Notes: generated by a model not told the origin, from the sequence alone. Shown: positions 27,570-37,071, counted from the first letter of the stretch. The stretch: 64,000 nucleotides of DNA from Egicoccus halophilus (GCF_004300825.1 NZ_CP036250.1:2925001-2989000), one strand, 5' to 3'. Translations and numbers: made by a program.

Positions 27570-28451
27570 TCACGGCAGCGCGAACCCGCGCCGCAGCGGG
27601 ACCAGCACGCGCTCCTCGACGAAGCCGGTGGCCGCGTAGACGCGGCGGGCCGCGGCGTTGCCGACCCGCACGGTCAGGTGCGCGCGGTCGCAGCGGAACG
27701 TGGTCCGCAGTTCGGCGCAGGCCGCGGCGACCAGCCCGGTCCCGACCCCGTGCCCGCGAGCTGTCGGGTCGACCCCGAGGAAGTCGAGGTAGCCGCTGCC
27801 GTCCTCGTGCCGCTCGACGACGGCGTAGCCGACGGGACGGTCCCCGTCGAGCACCGCGAGGAGGCGATCGGCGTCGTCGGCGACCAGCCGCGCACCCGGG
27901 GTGTGCGTGTCGACGAACAACCGGTCGTGCAGCGTGGCCACCGCCGCCCGCTGCACCGCGTCGAGCACGGTGCCGGGGACGGTCACGACCGTCCGCGTCG
28001 GCAGGTCGGTGTCGAGACGGCGCGCCAGCACCGCCGACGCCTCCTGGGCGACGAAGCCGTGCGGCCCGGCCCAGTCCTCCAACCACGCGTGACGGGCGTC
28101 GCCGCAGGCCTCCTCCTGGGTGACCTCCACCGGCAGCAGGGTGCGGGCGCGTGCCAGCAGCGCGTCGGCCACCTCGGTCGGGTCGACGCCGCGAGCCACG
28201 AACGGGCCGTGCCACCAGCAGCGCGGCGGGTCGGTGTCCCACTCCGCGGCGATCACACCGACGAGCCGACCGCGGTCGACGGCGACGACCAGGCCGTCGG
28301 TGCCCACCGGCTCGAGCGCGGCCAGCTCGGCCGCGACCGGCTCCGGGTCGAGGCTGAGGTAGCCGATGTGGCTGGCCGGGTCGTGCTGCTGCTCGGCGAC
28401 GAAGCGCGCCACGGCGCTCAGGTCGGCGGGTCCGAGGTCGAGCTGCACCAC
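27570..28451 (-). CDS. GNAT-family N-acetyltransferase with two GNAT-like halves
   Basis: 293 residues. The C-terminal half (about 150-293) is a clear GNAT domain with acetyl-CoA loop ARGHGVGTGLV and the following NAAARRVYAATGFVEE segment. The N-terminal half has a degenerate GNAT fold (GLVVAVDRGRLVGVIAAEW). This tandem layout is shared by mycothiol synthase and relatives, but the substrate is unknown and no mycothiol genes adjoin. The gene starts with GTG GTG after GGGAGG. Confidence 0.78.
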   Translation of the reverse strand: MVQLDLGPADLSAVARFVAEQQHDPASHIGYLSLDPEPVAAELAALEPVGTDGLVVAVDRGRLVGVIAAEWDTDPPRCWWHGPFVARGVDPTEVADALLARARTLLPVEVTQEEACGDARHAWLEDWAGPHGFVAQEASAVLARRLDTDLPTRTVVTVPGTVLDAVQRAAVATLHDRLFVDTHTPGARLVADDADRLLAVLDGDRPVGYAVVERHEDGSGYLDFLGVDPTARGHGVGTGLVAAACAELRTTFRCDRAHLTVRVGNAAARRVYAATGFVEERVLVPLRRGFALP

Positions 28452-28537
28452 GTCGCGCCTCCCGGTCGTCGGCAGCCGGCGGACCCTAGCCGCAGCCGGG
28501 CTCCTACCCTGCCGGTCCCGGTGGCGAAGGAGACGAC

Positions 28538-29035
28538 GTGCGCGTGGTGGTCACCGCCGACACCCACCTGCGACGCGACTGGCCCAACCGGCGGCTGCCG
28601 GCCGCCGCGCTGCGGTGGCTGGCACGCGCCGACGTCATCCTGCACGCCGGCGACATCACCCAGGCCGAGCACCTCGAACGGTTCGGCGGGTTCGCCCCCG
28701 TCCACGCGGTGCTGGGCAACAACGACCGCGAGCTCGTCGGCGCGCTGCCCGAGACGCTCGAGCTGACCCTCGCGGGGGTCCGGATCGGCATGATCCACGA
28801 CAGCGGCCAGGCCCGCGGGCGGTCGCGCCGCCTCTCCACCCGGTTCCCGGACGCCGACCTGGTCGTGTTCGGCCACAGCCACGTCCCGGTCGACGCACCG
28901 GGTGAGGGTGACCAACGCCTGTTCAACCCCGGCTCCCCCACCGAACGGCGTCGCATGCCCCACCGGACGATCGGCGTGCTCGACCTGGCCGAGGGCGAGA
29001 TCCTCGACGCCCGGATCGAGGTGGTGGACGACTGA
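28538..29035 (+). CDS. YfcE/MJ0936-type metallophosphoesterase
   Basis: 165 residues from GTG 28538 (GAAGGAG upstream). Dinuclear metal motifs are complete: ADTHL (Asp, His), GDIT, GNND, MIHDSG and GHSHVP. This compact calcineurin-like fold hydrolyses phosphodiesters in vitro; natural substrates are seldom known. It reads divergently from the GNAT gene. Confidence 0.87.
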   Translation: MRVVVTADTHLRRDWPNRRLPAAALRWLARADVILHAGDITQAEHLERFGGFAPVHAVLGNNDRELVGALPETLELTLAGVRIGMIHDSGQARGRSRRLSTRFPDADLVVFGHSHVPVDAPGEGDQRLFNPGSPTERRRMPHRTIGVLDLAEGEILDARIEVVDD

Positions 29036-29100
29036 CGGTGCGGCGCACGTCACGCGCGGTCGACTCGACGCGCGGACGGCCACGCGCCACACTGCCCGCC

Positions 29101-29286
29101 ATGTCAACGACCACACGTTCCATCGCCACGGTGCAGGCCGAGATCGAGGCCGTCCGCCGTCACCTGCACGAGGCACCGCCACACGCCGGCAGTGGAACGC
29201 GGGTCGCCCTCGAGGAGCGGCTGCGTGGCCTCGAGCGGGAGTTGGCCCGACGCCGGGCTGCGACCACCGGGCCGGGCGTGCGCTGA
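29101..29286 (+). CDS. Small helical protein, 61 residues
   Basis: From ATG 29101 the product is rich in Arg, Glu and Ala with heptad-like spacing (VQAEIEAVRRHLHEA, LEERLRGLERELARRR), suggesting one short coiled coil. GC at third positions is high. No family is recognised. It follows the phosphoesterase gene by 65 bp in the same direction. Confidence 0.5.
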   Translation: MSTTTRSIATVQAEIEAVRRHLHEAPPHAGSGTRVALEERLRGLERELARRRAATTGPGVR

Positions 29287-29311
29287 CGCACCGGTCCGGC
29301 GAGGCGCCGTT

Positions 29312-30169
29312 TCAGGGTCGCGGCGCCTCCGGCAGGCACAGGACGAAGGCCGCGCCCTGCCCAGGGCGGCTGGTCGCCGACAGCGAGCCACCGTGCGCCT
29401 CGGCGAGCGCCCGGCTGATGAACAGCCCGAGTCCGGCGCCCGAGGCGACCCCGCCGCGCTCGAACTTGCCGAACACCCGGGCGAGCTCGTCGGGCGCCAT
29501 GCCGGGACCGTCGTCGACGACCCGGAGCTCCACCGTGCCCGGCGTGGCGCCCGCGTCGAGCTCGATCCTGGGCGCCATGCGGGCGTACTTGAACGCGTTG
29601 GCGACCAGGTTGGTCAGGATCTGTTCGACGCGCAGTGGATCGGCCGCGACCGGCGGCAGCTGCGGCGCCGAGGTGACCGCGATCGGACCGTCGTCGGCGA
29701 ACAGGTCGACGACCCGCTTGACGCTGGCCTCGAGGTCCATCGGCGCCACCTCGAGCACCAGGCCGCGGTCGGCCTCGAGGCGGGCGAGGTCGAGGAACTG
29801 CCGCACGAACCGCTGCAGGCGCTCGATGGCCTGCTCCATCAGCGGCAGGGTCGCCTCGACGTCCTCGGCCGACTGCGAGCTGCGCAGCACCGTCACCGCG
29901 CCGAGCAGCACCGCCATGGGCGTCTGCATGTCGTGGCTGAGGTAGGCGAGGAACTCCTGCTTGGCCTCCATGCCCGCGACGCGGCGCAGCGCGTCCTCGC
30001 GTTCGCGCTGGCGGTACTCGAGGTCGTCGAGCAGCACGTTGACGGCGTTACCGATCAGGCCGAGCGGGTCGTCGAGGGCCTCGGGGTCGACCTGGGCCCG
30101 GGTCGTGGTGTCCCCCAGGCAGGCCAGGGAGATCACCTCGAGCAGTTCCTCGAGGTCCGGGACCCTCAC
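29312..30169 (-). CDS. Cytoplasmic sensor histidine kinase
   Basis: 285 residues from GTG 30169. Phospho-acceptor His79 is in FLAYLSHDMQTPM, the N box is TNLVANAFKYA, the G1 box DDGPGMA and the G2 box SGAGLGLFIS. There is no membrane segment or recognisable sensor domain in the first 60 residues, so input must come from a partner. The GTG forms a GTGA overlap with the STAS-like gene, a strong hint that the STAS-like protein is that partner. No response regulator gene is adjacent, although a GGDEF-EAL protein is encoded nearby. Confidence 0.85.
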   Translation of the reverse strand: MRVPDLEELLEVISLACLGDTTTRAQVDPEALDDPLGLIGNAVNVLLDDLEYRQREREDALRRVAGMEAKQEFLAYLSHDMQTPMAVLLGAVTVLRSSQSAEDVEATLPLMEQAIERLQRFVRQFLDLARLEADRGLVLEVAPMDLEASVKRVVDLFADDGPIAVTSAPQLPPVAADPLRVEQILTNLVANAFKYARMAPRIELDAGATPGTVELRVVDDGPGMAPDELARVFGKFERGGVASGAGLGLFISRALAEAHGGSLSATSRPGQGAAFVLCLPEAPRP

Positions 30170-30564
30170 GACGGCACGCGCTGCCCGCTCAGCCAGTCGC
30201 GCGCCTCGTCCTCGGTGGCGAACGCCTGCCCGGTGACCCCGGTGCCCTTGATGAACATCAGCACGATCAACTGGATGCGGGGGTTGGCGTTGAACCAGGC
30301 CAGCGTCGCGTGGTCGCGGTCCGCGCGGAAGTGCTCGCCCCAGATCGCCCGCCAGGACGCGTCCACGTCGACGATCTCCGAGCAGTCCACCAGGAAGTCG
30401 TAGGGCACGGCGGAGTCCCCCACCCATCCCTGCAGCCGCCGCACCAGCCGCTCGGCCTCGACGCGACCACCCCGACCGTGCTCGACGAAGCGCAGGACGC
30501 CTCGCCGCTGGCCGGTGTCCCACTCGAGCTGCGCAGGTCCGACGGTCTCCACCTCGACGGCCAC
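30166..30564 (-). CDS. SpoIIAA/STAS-like protein
   Basis: 132 residues from a GTG start. The middle reads VPYDFLVDCSEIVDVDASWRAI, the strand-loop-helix of SpoIIAA-like STAS domains that respond to light, nucleotides or phosphorylation. The last third (ATEDEARDWLSGQ) matches the common end of the family. It is co-translated with the soluble histidine kinase. No phosphorylatable serine can be assigned with certainty. Confidence 0.65.
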   Translation of the reverse strand: MAVEVETVGPAQLEWDTGQRRGVLRFVEHGRGGRVEAERLVRRLQGWVGDSAVPYDFLVDCSEIVDVDASWRAIWGEHFRADRDHATLAWFNANPRIQLIVLMFIKGTGVTGQAFATEDEARDWLSGQRVPS

Positions 30565-30759
30565 GGTGCCTCGTACTGGTACGTGTCGGCCGCCACGTCG
30601 GCCACCGAAGGGACGCGGCAGCGTAGCGAGGGTCAGGGCCGACAGGTCTCGTCCCGCTGCGGTCCCGGTGAACTCGCTGGCCGAACGGGCGGGCCGGGCC
30701 CGCGTCGGGGGGACGAGCGGGGGGTGAACCTCGTGGTCAACCGATCACGAGGTTTCGAA

Positions 30760-31002
30760 GTGACCCAGGCGACCTTCCGCTCCTCCGCCGCCGTCGACGG
30801 CCCCCCCGGCTACCGCGAACGGTCCGGCCAGCTCGTCACCATCGTCGAGGAGGTCCGGGGTGACCAGGACCCCGACGCCGGGGACGACGACGTCGCGACG
30901 CTCTACCGGGTCCGCTTCGAGGACGGCGTGGAGACCGAGGCCTTCGAGGACGAGCTCGAACTCGACCTGACCGCCATGGAGGAGGCCGACACCTCGGCCT
31001 GA
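30760..31002 (+). CDS. Small acidic protein, 80 residues
   Basis: GTG 30760 has an AGG element at seven bases. The product reads like a small SH3-type barrel (RSGQLVTIVEEV, LYRVRFEDGVETEAFEDELELD) with a very acidic end. No family is named. It overlaps the 3' end of the opposing GGDEF-EAL gene by 100 bp, so one of the two ends may be wrongly placed; the opposing frame has no earlier stop. Confidence 0.5.
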   Translation: MTQATFRSSAAVDGPPGYRERSGQLVTIVEEVRGDQDPDAGDDDVATLYRVRFEDGVETEAFEDELELDLTAMEEADTSA

Positions 31003-32759
31003 GTCGCGCCCGTGCCGGGACGGCTCGCGAGCGGGCCGTCCACGAGGTCGGCCAGCTCGCCGGGTGGCATCGGACGCGCGAACCGGTAGCCCTGGCCGAC
31101 CCGGCACCCGAGCTCGAGCAGCCGCTGCCACTGCGCGTCGGTCTCGATCCCCTCGGCGACCACCGACAGGCCCAGCGAGCGGGCGAGCTCGATCACGGCC
31201 CGGGGCACGGCCTCGGTCCGTTCCCCGTTCCCCAGCGAGGCGATGAACGAGCGGTCGATCTTCAGCTGGTCGACCGCCAGTTCGCTCAGGTAGGCCAGCG
31301 ACGAGTAGCCCGTGCCGAAGTCGTCGATGGCGATGCGCACGCCGAGTCGCTTGAGGTCGCGGACGACGTCCCAGCTGCGCTGGCGCATCAGCGCCTGCTC
31401 GGTGACCTCGACGACCAGGCGCTCGGGCGCCAGGGCGCTCGACTGGAGGGCGGCCTCCACCTGCCCGACCAGTCGCGGCTGCAGCTGCACGGGCGAGACG
31501 TTGACCGACACGCTCCACGGGCGGCCGCCCGCGGGCCACTGCCCGGACAGCCAGGCGGTCGCCTCGTGCAGCACCCACAGGCCGATCGGCACGATCGCAC
31601 CGGTCTCCTCGGCCAGGGGCACGAACGCGTCCGGCGGCACGGTGCCCACCGGTGGATGGTGCCAGCGCAGCAGCGCCTCGACACCGATCGGCTCCGCGTC
31701 GACCAGGTCGACGACCGGCTGGTAGACCAGCGTCAGCTCGCCCCGCTCGAGGGCCCCGCCCAGCGCGCTGCGCAGCTCCAGTCGGCGCAGCGCGTCGCGG
31801 TGCAGCTGCGGCTCGTAGGTGGCCACGCACGACTTGCCGGACCGTTTCGCGCGGTACATGGCCAGGTCGGCGTTGCGCAGGGCCGCCTCGGTCGACGGCG
31901 CGTCGGCGAGGTAGGCCACCCCGACGCTGGCCGGGACGATGACCGACCGCCCACGCAGCCGGTGCGGGCGTTCGAGCGCCAGCCGCAGGCGCTCGGCGAC
32001 CTCGATCGCGTCGGCCGGGTCCGCCAGATCGTCGAGCAGGACGGCGAACTCGTCACCACCGAGCCGGCCGGCCGTGTCGTCGGGACGGATGCTGTCGCGC
32101 AACCGCCGGGCGACCGAGCGGATCAGCTCGTCGCCGGCCGCGTGTCCGAGGCTGTCGTTGACGGTCTTGAAGTCGTCGAGGTCGACGAAGAGCACGGCAC
32201 CGCGGCGGCCCGGGGCCGGTCGCGCGTGCATGCAGGCGTCGACGCGCGCACGGAACAGCTCGCGGTTGGCCAGCAACGTCAGCGGGTCGTGGAACGCGAG
32301 ACGTTCGAGCCGCGCCTGCAGCTCACGTTGCTCGGTCACGTTCTCCAGCATGCCGATGGCGAGGTCGGGTCGACCGGCCTCGTCGCGCAGCAGCGACACC
32401 GTCAGACGGCCCCAGATGACGGCGCCGTCGCGATGGAAGAACCGCTTGTCCATCTCGAAGCGCTCGCGGCCACCGGCCGCCAGCTCGGCGAACAGTTCGA
32501 GGTTGCGCGCGACGTCGTCGGGATGGGTGAACTGCTCGAAGCGCATCGTGGCGAACTCCTCGGCGCTGTAGCCGAGCAGGTCCCGCAGGGCCCCGTTGGT
32601 CAGGATCGTGTGCCCTCCGAGGTCGACGAGCCCGATCCCGACGGGTGCCAGCTCGAAGATGGTGCGCAGTTGCGCCTCGACGTCCACGCTGCGGCTCCCG
32701 CCGGCGGCCACGGGGGGCGCCGCGGTGGCGGAGAGCACGGGCGCTGGCGGATGGGCCAT
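30903..32759 (-). CDS. PAS-GGDEF-EAL cyclic-di-GMP turnover protein
   Basis: 618 residues from ATG 32759; a GTG 13 codons upstream (32798) is also possible. Order: PAS (about 30-140, TNGALRDLLGY), GGDEF (about 155-315) with active motif GGDEF and an RPDD inhibitory I-site five residues before it, then EAL (about 325-575) with EALLRW, NVSPVQL, DDFGTGYSS, QLKID and AEGIE. All catalytic residues of both domains are present, so synthesis and hydrolysis of c-di-GMP are possible. There are no membrane segments. The last 30 residues are a Ser/Arg tail encoded opposite the small acidic gene. Confidence 0.9.
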   Translation of the reverse strand: MAHPPAPVLSATAAPPVAAGGSRSVDVEAQLRTIFELAPVGIGLVDLGGHTILTNGALRDLLGYSAEEFATMRFEQFTHPDDVARNLELFAELAAGGRERFEMDKRFFHRDGAVIWGRLTVSLLRDEAGRPDLAIGMLENVTEQRELQARLERLAFHDPLTLLANRELFRARVDACMHARPAPGRRGAVLFVDLDDFKTVNDSLGHAAGDELIRSVARRLRDSIRPDDTAGRLGGDEFAVLLDDLADPADAIEVAERLRLALERPHRLRGRSVIVPASVGVAYLADAPSTEAALRNADLAMYRAKRSGKSCVATYEPQLHRDALRRLELRSALGGALERGELTLVYQPVVDLVDAEPIGVEALLRWHHPPVGTVPPDAFVPLAEETGAIVPIGLWVLHEATAWLSGQWPAGGRPWSVSVNVSPVQLQPRLVGQVEAALQSSALAPERLVVEVTEQALMRQRSWDVVRDLKRLGVRIAIDDFGTGYSSLAYLSELAVDQLKIDRSFIASLGNGERTEAVPRAVIELARSLGLSVVAEGIETDAQWQRLLELGCRVGQGYRFARPMPPGELADLVDGPLASRPGTGATQAEVSASSMAVRSSSSSSSKASVSTPSSKRTR

Positions 32760-32860
32760 GTCGGTGGCGTCTCGTCGTCGACGGATGGGCACGACCACCT
32801 CGTCGGCCCACCCGCCCCGTCGGCGGTGATCGCGGCGACTTGAGCACCGTCGGGCCGGAA

Positions 32861-34558
32861 TCAGTCCCGGCGACCGCCGTAGCGGGCCACGAAGCGCTCC
32901 TCGGCGTCCTCGTCACCGATCAGGACGAGGTCACCGCCGGCGGGCAGCGGCTCGTCGGGGTCCGGGTTGGCCTCGAGATGGTCGCCGCGGGCGATGGCCA
33001 CGACGTGGCACCCGGTGCGGCCGCCGAGCTGGCACTGCGACAACGACTCACCCTGCAGTCTCGTGGGCATGGGCACCCGGAAGATCTCGAGCCCCTCGGC
33101 GACGACGAGCCGCCGGTTGCGGCCCATCGCGTTCCACAGCGCGGTCGCCCCGATGCTGCCGTAGGACAGCACCGCGTCGGCACCGGCCCGCTGCAGCGAC
33201 GAGACGTTGCGATCGCGGGTGGCGCGGGAGATGACCTGCAGATCCGGACGCAGTCGGCGCAGGTAGAGCGTCAGGTAGACGTTGGTGTCGTCGGCGTGGG
33301 ACGTGACCAGCGCGGCCGCGGCCTGCTCCAGCCCGGCGGTCTCGAGCACCGACAGGTCGGCGGCGTCGCCGAGCACGGAGGTGAACTCCTCGCGGATGCG
33401 CTCGGGCCGCAGTTCGACCACCACCGCCTCGACGCCGGTCTCGCCCAGCGCGCGCGCCGCGGCACGGCCGACCCGCCCGCCGCCCAGCACCAGCACCGGC
33501 GCGTCGAGGTGCCGCTCGACGCCGAACTGACGGTCGTAGGCCGCCAGTTGCCGTTCGGAGCCCGCCAGGATCAGCACGCTGCGCTCCGTCAGGCGCGTGT
33601 CCGGTCCGGCCGGTTCGAAGTGGGCGTCCTGCCACACCCCCACGACGTTGACGTGGCCACGGTTGCGCAGGTCAGCCTCCCGCAGCGTCGTGCCCACCAA
33701 CGAGGTGCCGTTGACGCTCGCCTCGGCGATGCGCAGGTCCCCGAACTCGCCGATGACGTGGGTCTTGGCGTCGATGCCGACCACCCGGCGGGCCATCGCC
33801 CGTCCCAGCAGGTCCCCCAGGTGCACCACCTCGTCGCAGCCCGCCAGCTCCAGCACGTCGATCGAGGCCCCGCGGTTGGCCAGTGCCGCGATCGGCACCT
33901 GCTCGTCGATCTCGCGCACCGTGAAGGCGAGGTTGGTGTTGGCCTCGTCCGCGAGCGTGAGTGCCACCAGGGCCGCGTGTTGCACCCGCGCGTCGCGGTA
34001 GGTGTCGGGATCGTCGTAGGACCCGACCATCACGTCGTAGCCCCGGTCGGTGAGACGCAGGGCCTCGTCGAGCTCCTCGATCAGCACGACGTAGGGCATG
34101 CCCGCGGCCTTGGCCCGGTCGATCAGCGCGTCGCTGATCGGGTCGACGCCGCACACCACGACGTGGTCGCGCAGGTCCTTGTCGACCCGGCGCGGGGCGC
34201 GGGCGTTCTCCCGCTGCGACATCCACGGCGTGAAGATGAACTGTATGAACAGGAACGGCAGCAGGACCAGGATGAACACCGACCCGGTCAGCAGCACCAC
34301 GACGGAGAACATCCGCCCGAGGTCCGACTCGAACACGATGTCGCCGAACCCCAGGGTCGACATCGTCACGAACGTCCAGTACAGCGAGGTCGCCCAGGTG
34401 AACTGCCGCCCCTCGAGCGCCATCAACTCGTGGAAGATCACTGTGTAGACCGCGACCATGACGAAGAACGCGGCCACGAGGATGACCGCGAACTTCACGT
34501 TCCAGCGCTTGAGCGGCGCCGCCAGCGTCGCGAACAGCAGGCCGAAGGACTTCAGCAC
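32861..34558 (-). CDS. Potassium channel with two RCK (TrkA-N/TrkA-C) domains
   Basis: 565 residues. Two membrane helices (about 23-43 and 84-108) flank a pore loop with filter TLGFGD (68-73), a variant of the usual TVGYGD. Two cytoplasmic RCK units follow: TrkA-N at about 130-250 and TrkA-C at 265-340, then a second TrkA-N beginning at VLGGGRVGRAA (about 352) and a TrkA-C from about 480. Having both RCK units in one chain differs from MthK, which assembles RCK subunits separately. Ligands may be nucleotides or Ca2+. Phe in place of Tyr in the filter is known in some functional K+ channels. Confidence 0.85.
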   Translation of the reverse strand: MLKSFGLLFATLAAPLKRWNVKFAVILVAAFFVMVAVYTVIFHELMALEGRQFTWATSLYWTFVTMSTLGFGDIVFESDLGRMFSVVVLLTGSVFILVLLPFLFIQFIFTPWMSQRENARAPRRVDKDLRDHVVVCGVDPISDALIDRAKAAGMPYVVLIEELDEALRLTDRGYDVMVGSYDDPDTYRDARVQHAALVALTLADEANTNLAFTVREIDEQVPIAALANRGASIDVLELAGCDEVVHLGDLLGRAMARRVVGIDAKTHVIGEFGDLRIAEASVNGTSLVGTTLREADLRNRGHVNVVGVWQDAHFEPAGPDTRLTERSVLILAGSERQLAAYDRQFGVERHLDAPVLVLGGGRVGRAAARALGETGVEAVVVELRPERIREEFTSVLGDAADLSVLETAGLEQAAAALVTSHADDTNVYLTLYLRRLRPDLQVISRATRDRNVSSLQRAGADAVLSYGSIGATALWNAMGRNRRLVVAEGLEIFRVPMPTRLQGESLSQCQLGGRTGCHVVAIARGDHLEANPDPDEPLPAGGDLVLIGDEDAEERFVARYGGRRD

Positions 34559-34782
34559 CGGTGGGCCCCTGGTCGTTGGTCGATCCGGACGCTGCCGAGG
34601 CGTCCGGAGGGCGGGGGAGGTGCCGGTCGAGCACCCGAGGGCGGACCCTACCGTCGTGCAGCACGACGGCTCGTCGTCGGATCGACGGCGGTCGTCCCCC
34701 CGTCTTCGAAGAGAGCAGCACGGACTTCGGCGGGCATCACGAACCCGAGGCGTCCGGCGTGGCGCAGGAGGACAGCACCGAC

Positions 34783-35964
34783 ATGAAGGCGCTCACCTGG
34801 CAGGGCAAACGCGACGTGCGGGTCGAGGACGTGCCCGATCCGACCATCCAGGAGCCGACGGACGCGATCATCCGCGTCACCTCGTCGGGCATCTGCGGCT
34901 CGGACCTGCACCTGTACGAGGTCCTGGCGCCGTTCCTCGACGCCGGTGACGTCCTGGGCCACGAGCCGATGGGCATCGTCGAGGCCGTCGGCAGCGAGGT
35001 CACCGCGCTCAAGCCCGGGGACCGCATCGTGGTGCCGTTCCAGATCTCCTGTGGTCACTGCTTCATGTGCGAGCAGAACCTGCAGACCCAGTGCGAGACC
35101 ACCCAGGTCCGCGACCAGGGCATGGGTGCGGCGCTGTTCGGCTACACCAAGCTCTACGGCCAGGTCCCCGGCGGCCAGGCCGAGTACCTGCGGGTGCCGC
35201 AGGCGCAGTACACCCACGTCAAGGTGCCCGACGGTCCGTCCGACGACCGCTTCGTCTACCTCTCCGACGTCGCCCCGACCGCCTACCAGGCCGTCGCCTA
35301 CGCCGACGTCCCCAAGGGCGGCACGGTCGCGGTGATCGGGCTCGGCCCCATCGGTGACATGTCCTGCCGCATCGCGATGCTGCAGGGCGCGCGCGTGATC
35401 GGCATCGACCTGGTGCCCGAGCGGCTCGAGCGCATGCGCCGGCTCGGCGTCGAGACCATCTCGTTGACCGAGCACGACGACGTCGTGGAGGCGGTCAAGG
35501 ACCTCACCGGTGGCCGCGGACCCGACGCGGTGATCGAGGCGGTCGGCATGGAGGCGCACGGTTCGCCGGCCGGCAAACTGGCCCAGACGATGGCGTCGCT
35601 GATGCCCGACGCGCTCGCGGCACCGATGATGCAGAAGGCCGGCGTGGACCGCCTCGAGGCGTTCTACCTCGCCATCGACCTCGTGCGTCGCGGCGGGACC
35701 ATCTCGTTGATCGGCGTGTACGGCGGTCAGGCCGACCCGCTGCCGATGCTGACCATGTTCGACAAGCAGATCCAGCTGCGCATGGGCCAGGCCAACGTCA
35801 AGCGGTGGATGGACGACCTGCTGCCGCTGGTGCTCGACGACCGCGACCCGCTGGGCACCGAGACCTTCGCCACCCACCACATGCCGCTGTCGGAGGCCGC
35901 GCACGGCTACGAGATCTTCCAGAAGAAGGACGACCAGGCGATCAAGATCGTGCTGCACCCATGA
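34783..35964 (+). CDS. Zinc-dependent dehydrogenase, formaldehyde dehydrogenase-like
   Basis: 393 residues. Catalytic zinc ligands are Cys38 and His60-Glu61; structural zinc residues are Cys90, Cys93, Cys96 and Cys104. The long central insert between the domains (about 240-290, VGMEAHGSPAGKLAQTMASL) and overall length match glutathione-independent formaldehyde dehydrogenase-type enzymes and other long MDR proteins. NAD(P) fold: GLGPIGDMS. AGGAGG precedes the ATG at 12 bases. Substrate is inferred only. Confidence 0.83.
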   Translation: MKALTWQGKRDVRVEDVPDPTIQEPTDAIIRVTSSGICGSDLHLYEVLAPFLDAGDVLGHEPMGIVEAVGSEVTALKPGDRIVVPFQISCGHCFMCEQNLQTQCETTQVRDQGMGAALFGYTKLYGQVPGGQAEYLRVPQAQYTHVKVPDGPSDDRFVYLSDVAPTAYQAVAYADVPKGGTVAVIGLGPIGDMSCRIAMLQGARVIGIDLVPERLERMRRLGVETISLTEHDDVVEAVKDLTGGRGPDAVIEAVGMEAHGSPAGKLAQTMASLMPDALAAPMMQKAGVDRLEAFYLAIDLVRRGGTISLIGVYGGQADPLPMLTMFDKQIQLRMGQANVKRWMDDLLPLVLDDRDPLGTETFATHHMPLSEAAHGYEIFQKKDDQAIKIVLHP

Positions 35965-36071
35965 GTCCGCGGCCGTGACCGCACGGCGGGCCGGGACCTC
36001 GCGTCCCGGCCCGCGCTCATGGTCGCGCGAACCGGACGACAACGGTCCGGGTCCCGTGCGAGAGTGCCGGC

Positions 36072-37028
36072 ATGGAGACCGCGACCCGCCTGCTGCGCCT
36101 ACTCGCCCTGTTGCACACCCGGGCGACGTGGACCGCCCCCGAACTCGCCGAGCGACTCGGAGTCACCACCCGGACCGTCCGTCGCGACATCGCCCGGCTG
36201 CGGCGACTGGACCACCCGGTGCAGGCCTCCCCCGGCCCGCACGGTGGGTACCAGCTCGGTCGCGGCCCCGAGCTGCCGCCGCTCGTCCTCGACGACCGCG
36301 AGGCGCTCGCCGCCGTCGTCGGCCTGCGCTTCGCGACCGCGGGCACCGGCGTCGGGCTGGCCGAGGCGGCCGTCTCCGCGCTCGCGAAGCTCGAACGGGT
36401 GTTGCCCGACCACCTCGCCGAACGTCTGCAGGACGTGCAGGCCGCCACGGTCGCGCTGGCGTCGGGCCCGGGGGTCGCGACCGACCCGGACTGCCTGGTG
36501 GTGCTCGCCCAGGCCTGCCGTCGTCGCGAGCGCATCCGTCTGATGTACCGCGACCGCGAGGGCACCCGCAGTCTGCGTCATCTCGAACCGCTCCGGCTCG
36601 TGCACGCCCACTGGCGCTGGTACCTCGTCGCGTTCGACCTCGACCGCGACGACTGGCGCACGTTCCGGGTCGACCGGGCCCACGCGCCCATGGCGACCGG
36701 TGTGCGCAGCGTCGAACGCGACGGGCCGGACCCGGTCGACCTGGTCCGCGCGGCGATGAGCGTCGCGCCCTACGACCTGCGGGCGATCGTCCGGCTGCAC
36801 CTGCCGCTGGCCGAGGCCGAGGCGACCTCGGCTGCCCGGTTCGGGCTGCTCGAGGCCGACGGGGACACGACCCTGCTGCGCACCGGCGGGAACGACCCCG
36901 CCTGGCTGGCGGGCTATCTCGCCGGGCTGCCCTGCCGGGTCGAGGTGCTCGAGCCGGTCGAGGTCCGCGACGCGCTGCGCCGCCACGTCGAGCGCCTGCT
37001 GGGGGCCGACGGGCCCGTACCGGCCTGA
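36072..37028 (+). CDS. HTH-WYL transcriptional regulator
   Basis: 318 residues. An HTH_11/DeoR-like winged helix spans about 1-55 (LAERLGVTTRTVRRDIARLRRL). A WYL domain follows (about 140-220, RWYLVAFDLDRDDWRTFRVDRA) and then a C-terminal WCX segment. WYL domains bind nucleic acid or nucleotide ligands, and such regulators control DNA damage, phage-defence or metabolic genes. Neighbours do not reveal its target. Confidence 0.87.
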   Translation: METATRLLRLLALLHTRATWTAPELAERLGVTTRTVRRDIARLRRLDHPVQASPGPHGGYQLGRGPELPPLVLDDREALAAVVGLRFATAGTGVGLAEAAVSALAKLERVLPDHLAERLQDVQAATVALASGPGVATDPDCLVVLAQACRRRERIRLMYRDREGTRSLRHLEPLRLVHAHWRWYLVAFDLDRDDWRTFRVDRAHAPMATGVRSVERDGPDPVDLVRAAMSVAPYDLRAIVRLHLPLAEAEATSAARFGLLEADGDTTLLRTGGNDPAWLAGYLAGLPCRVEVLEPVEVRDALRRHVERLLGADGPVPA

Positions 37029-37071
37029 AGCGACACGGCCGCGTCCGGGTGGTCACGGCCGAGGTCAGGAC

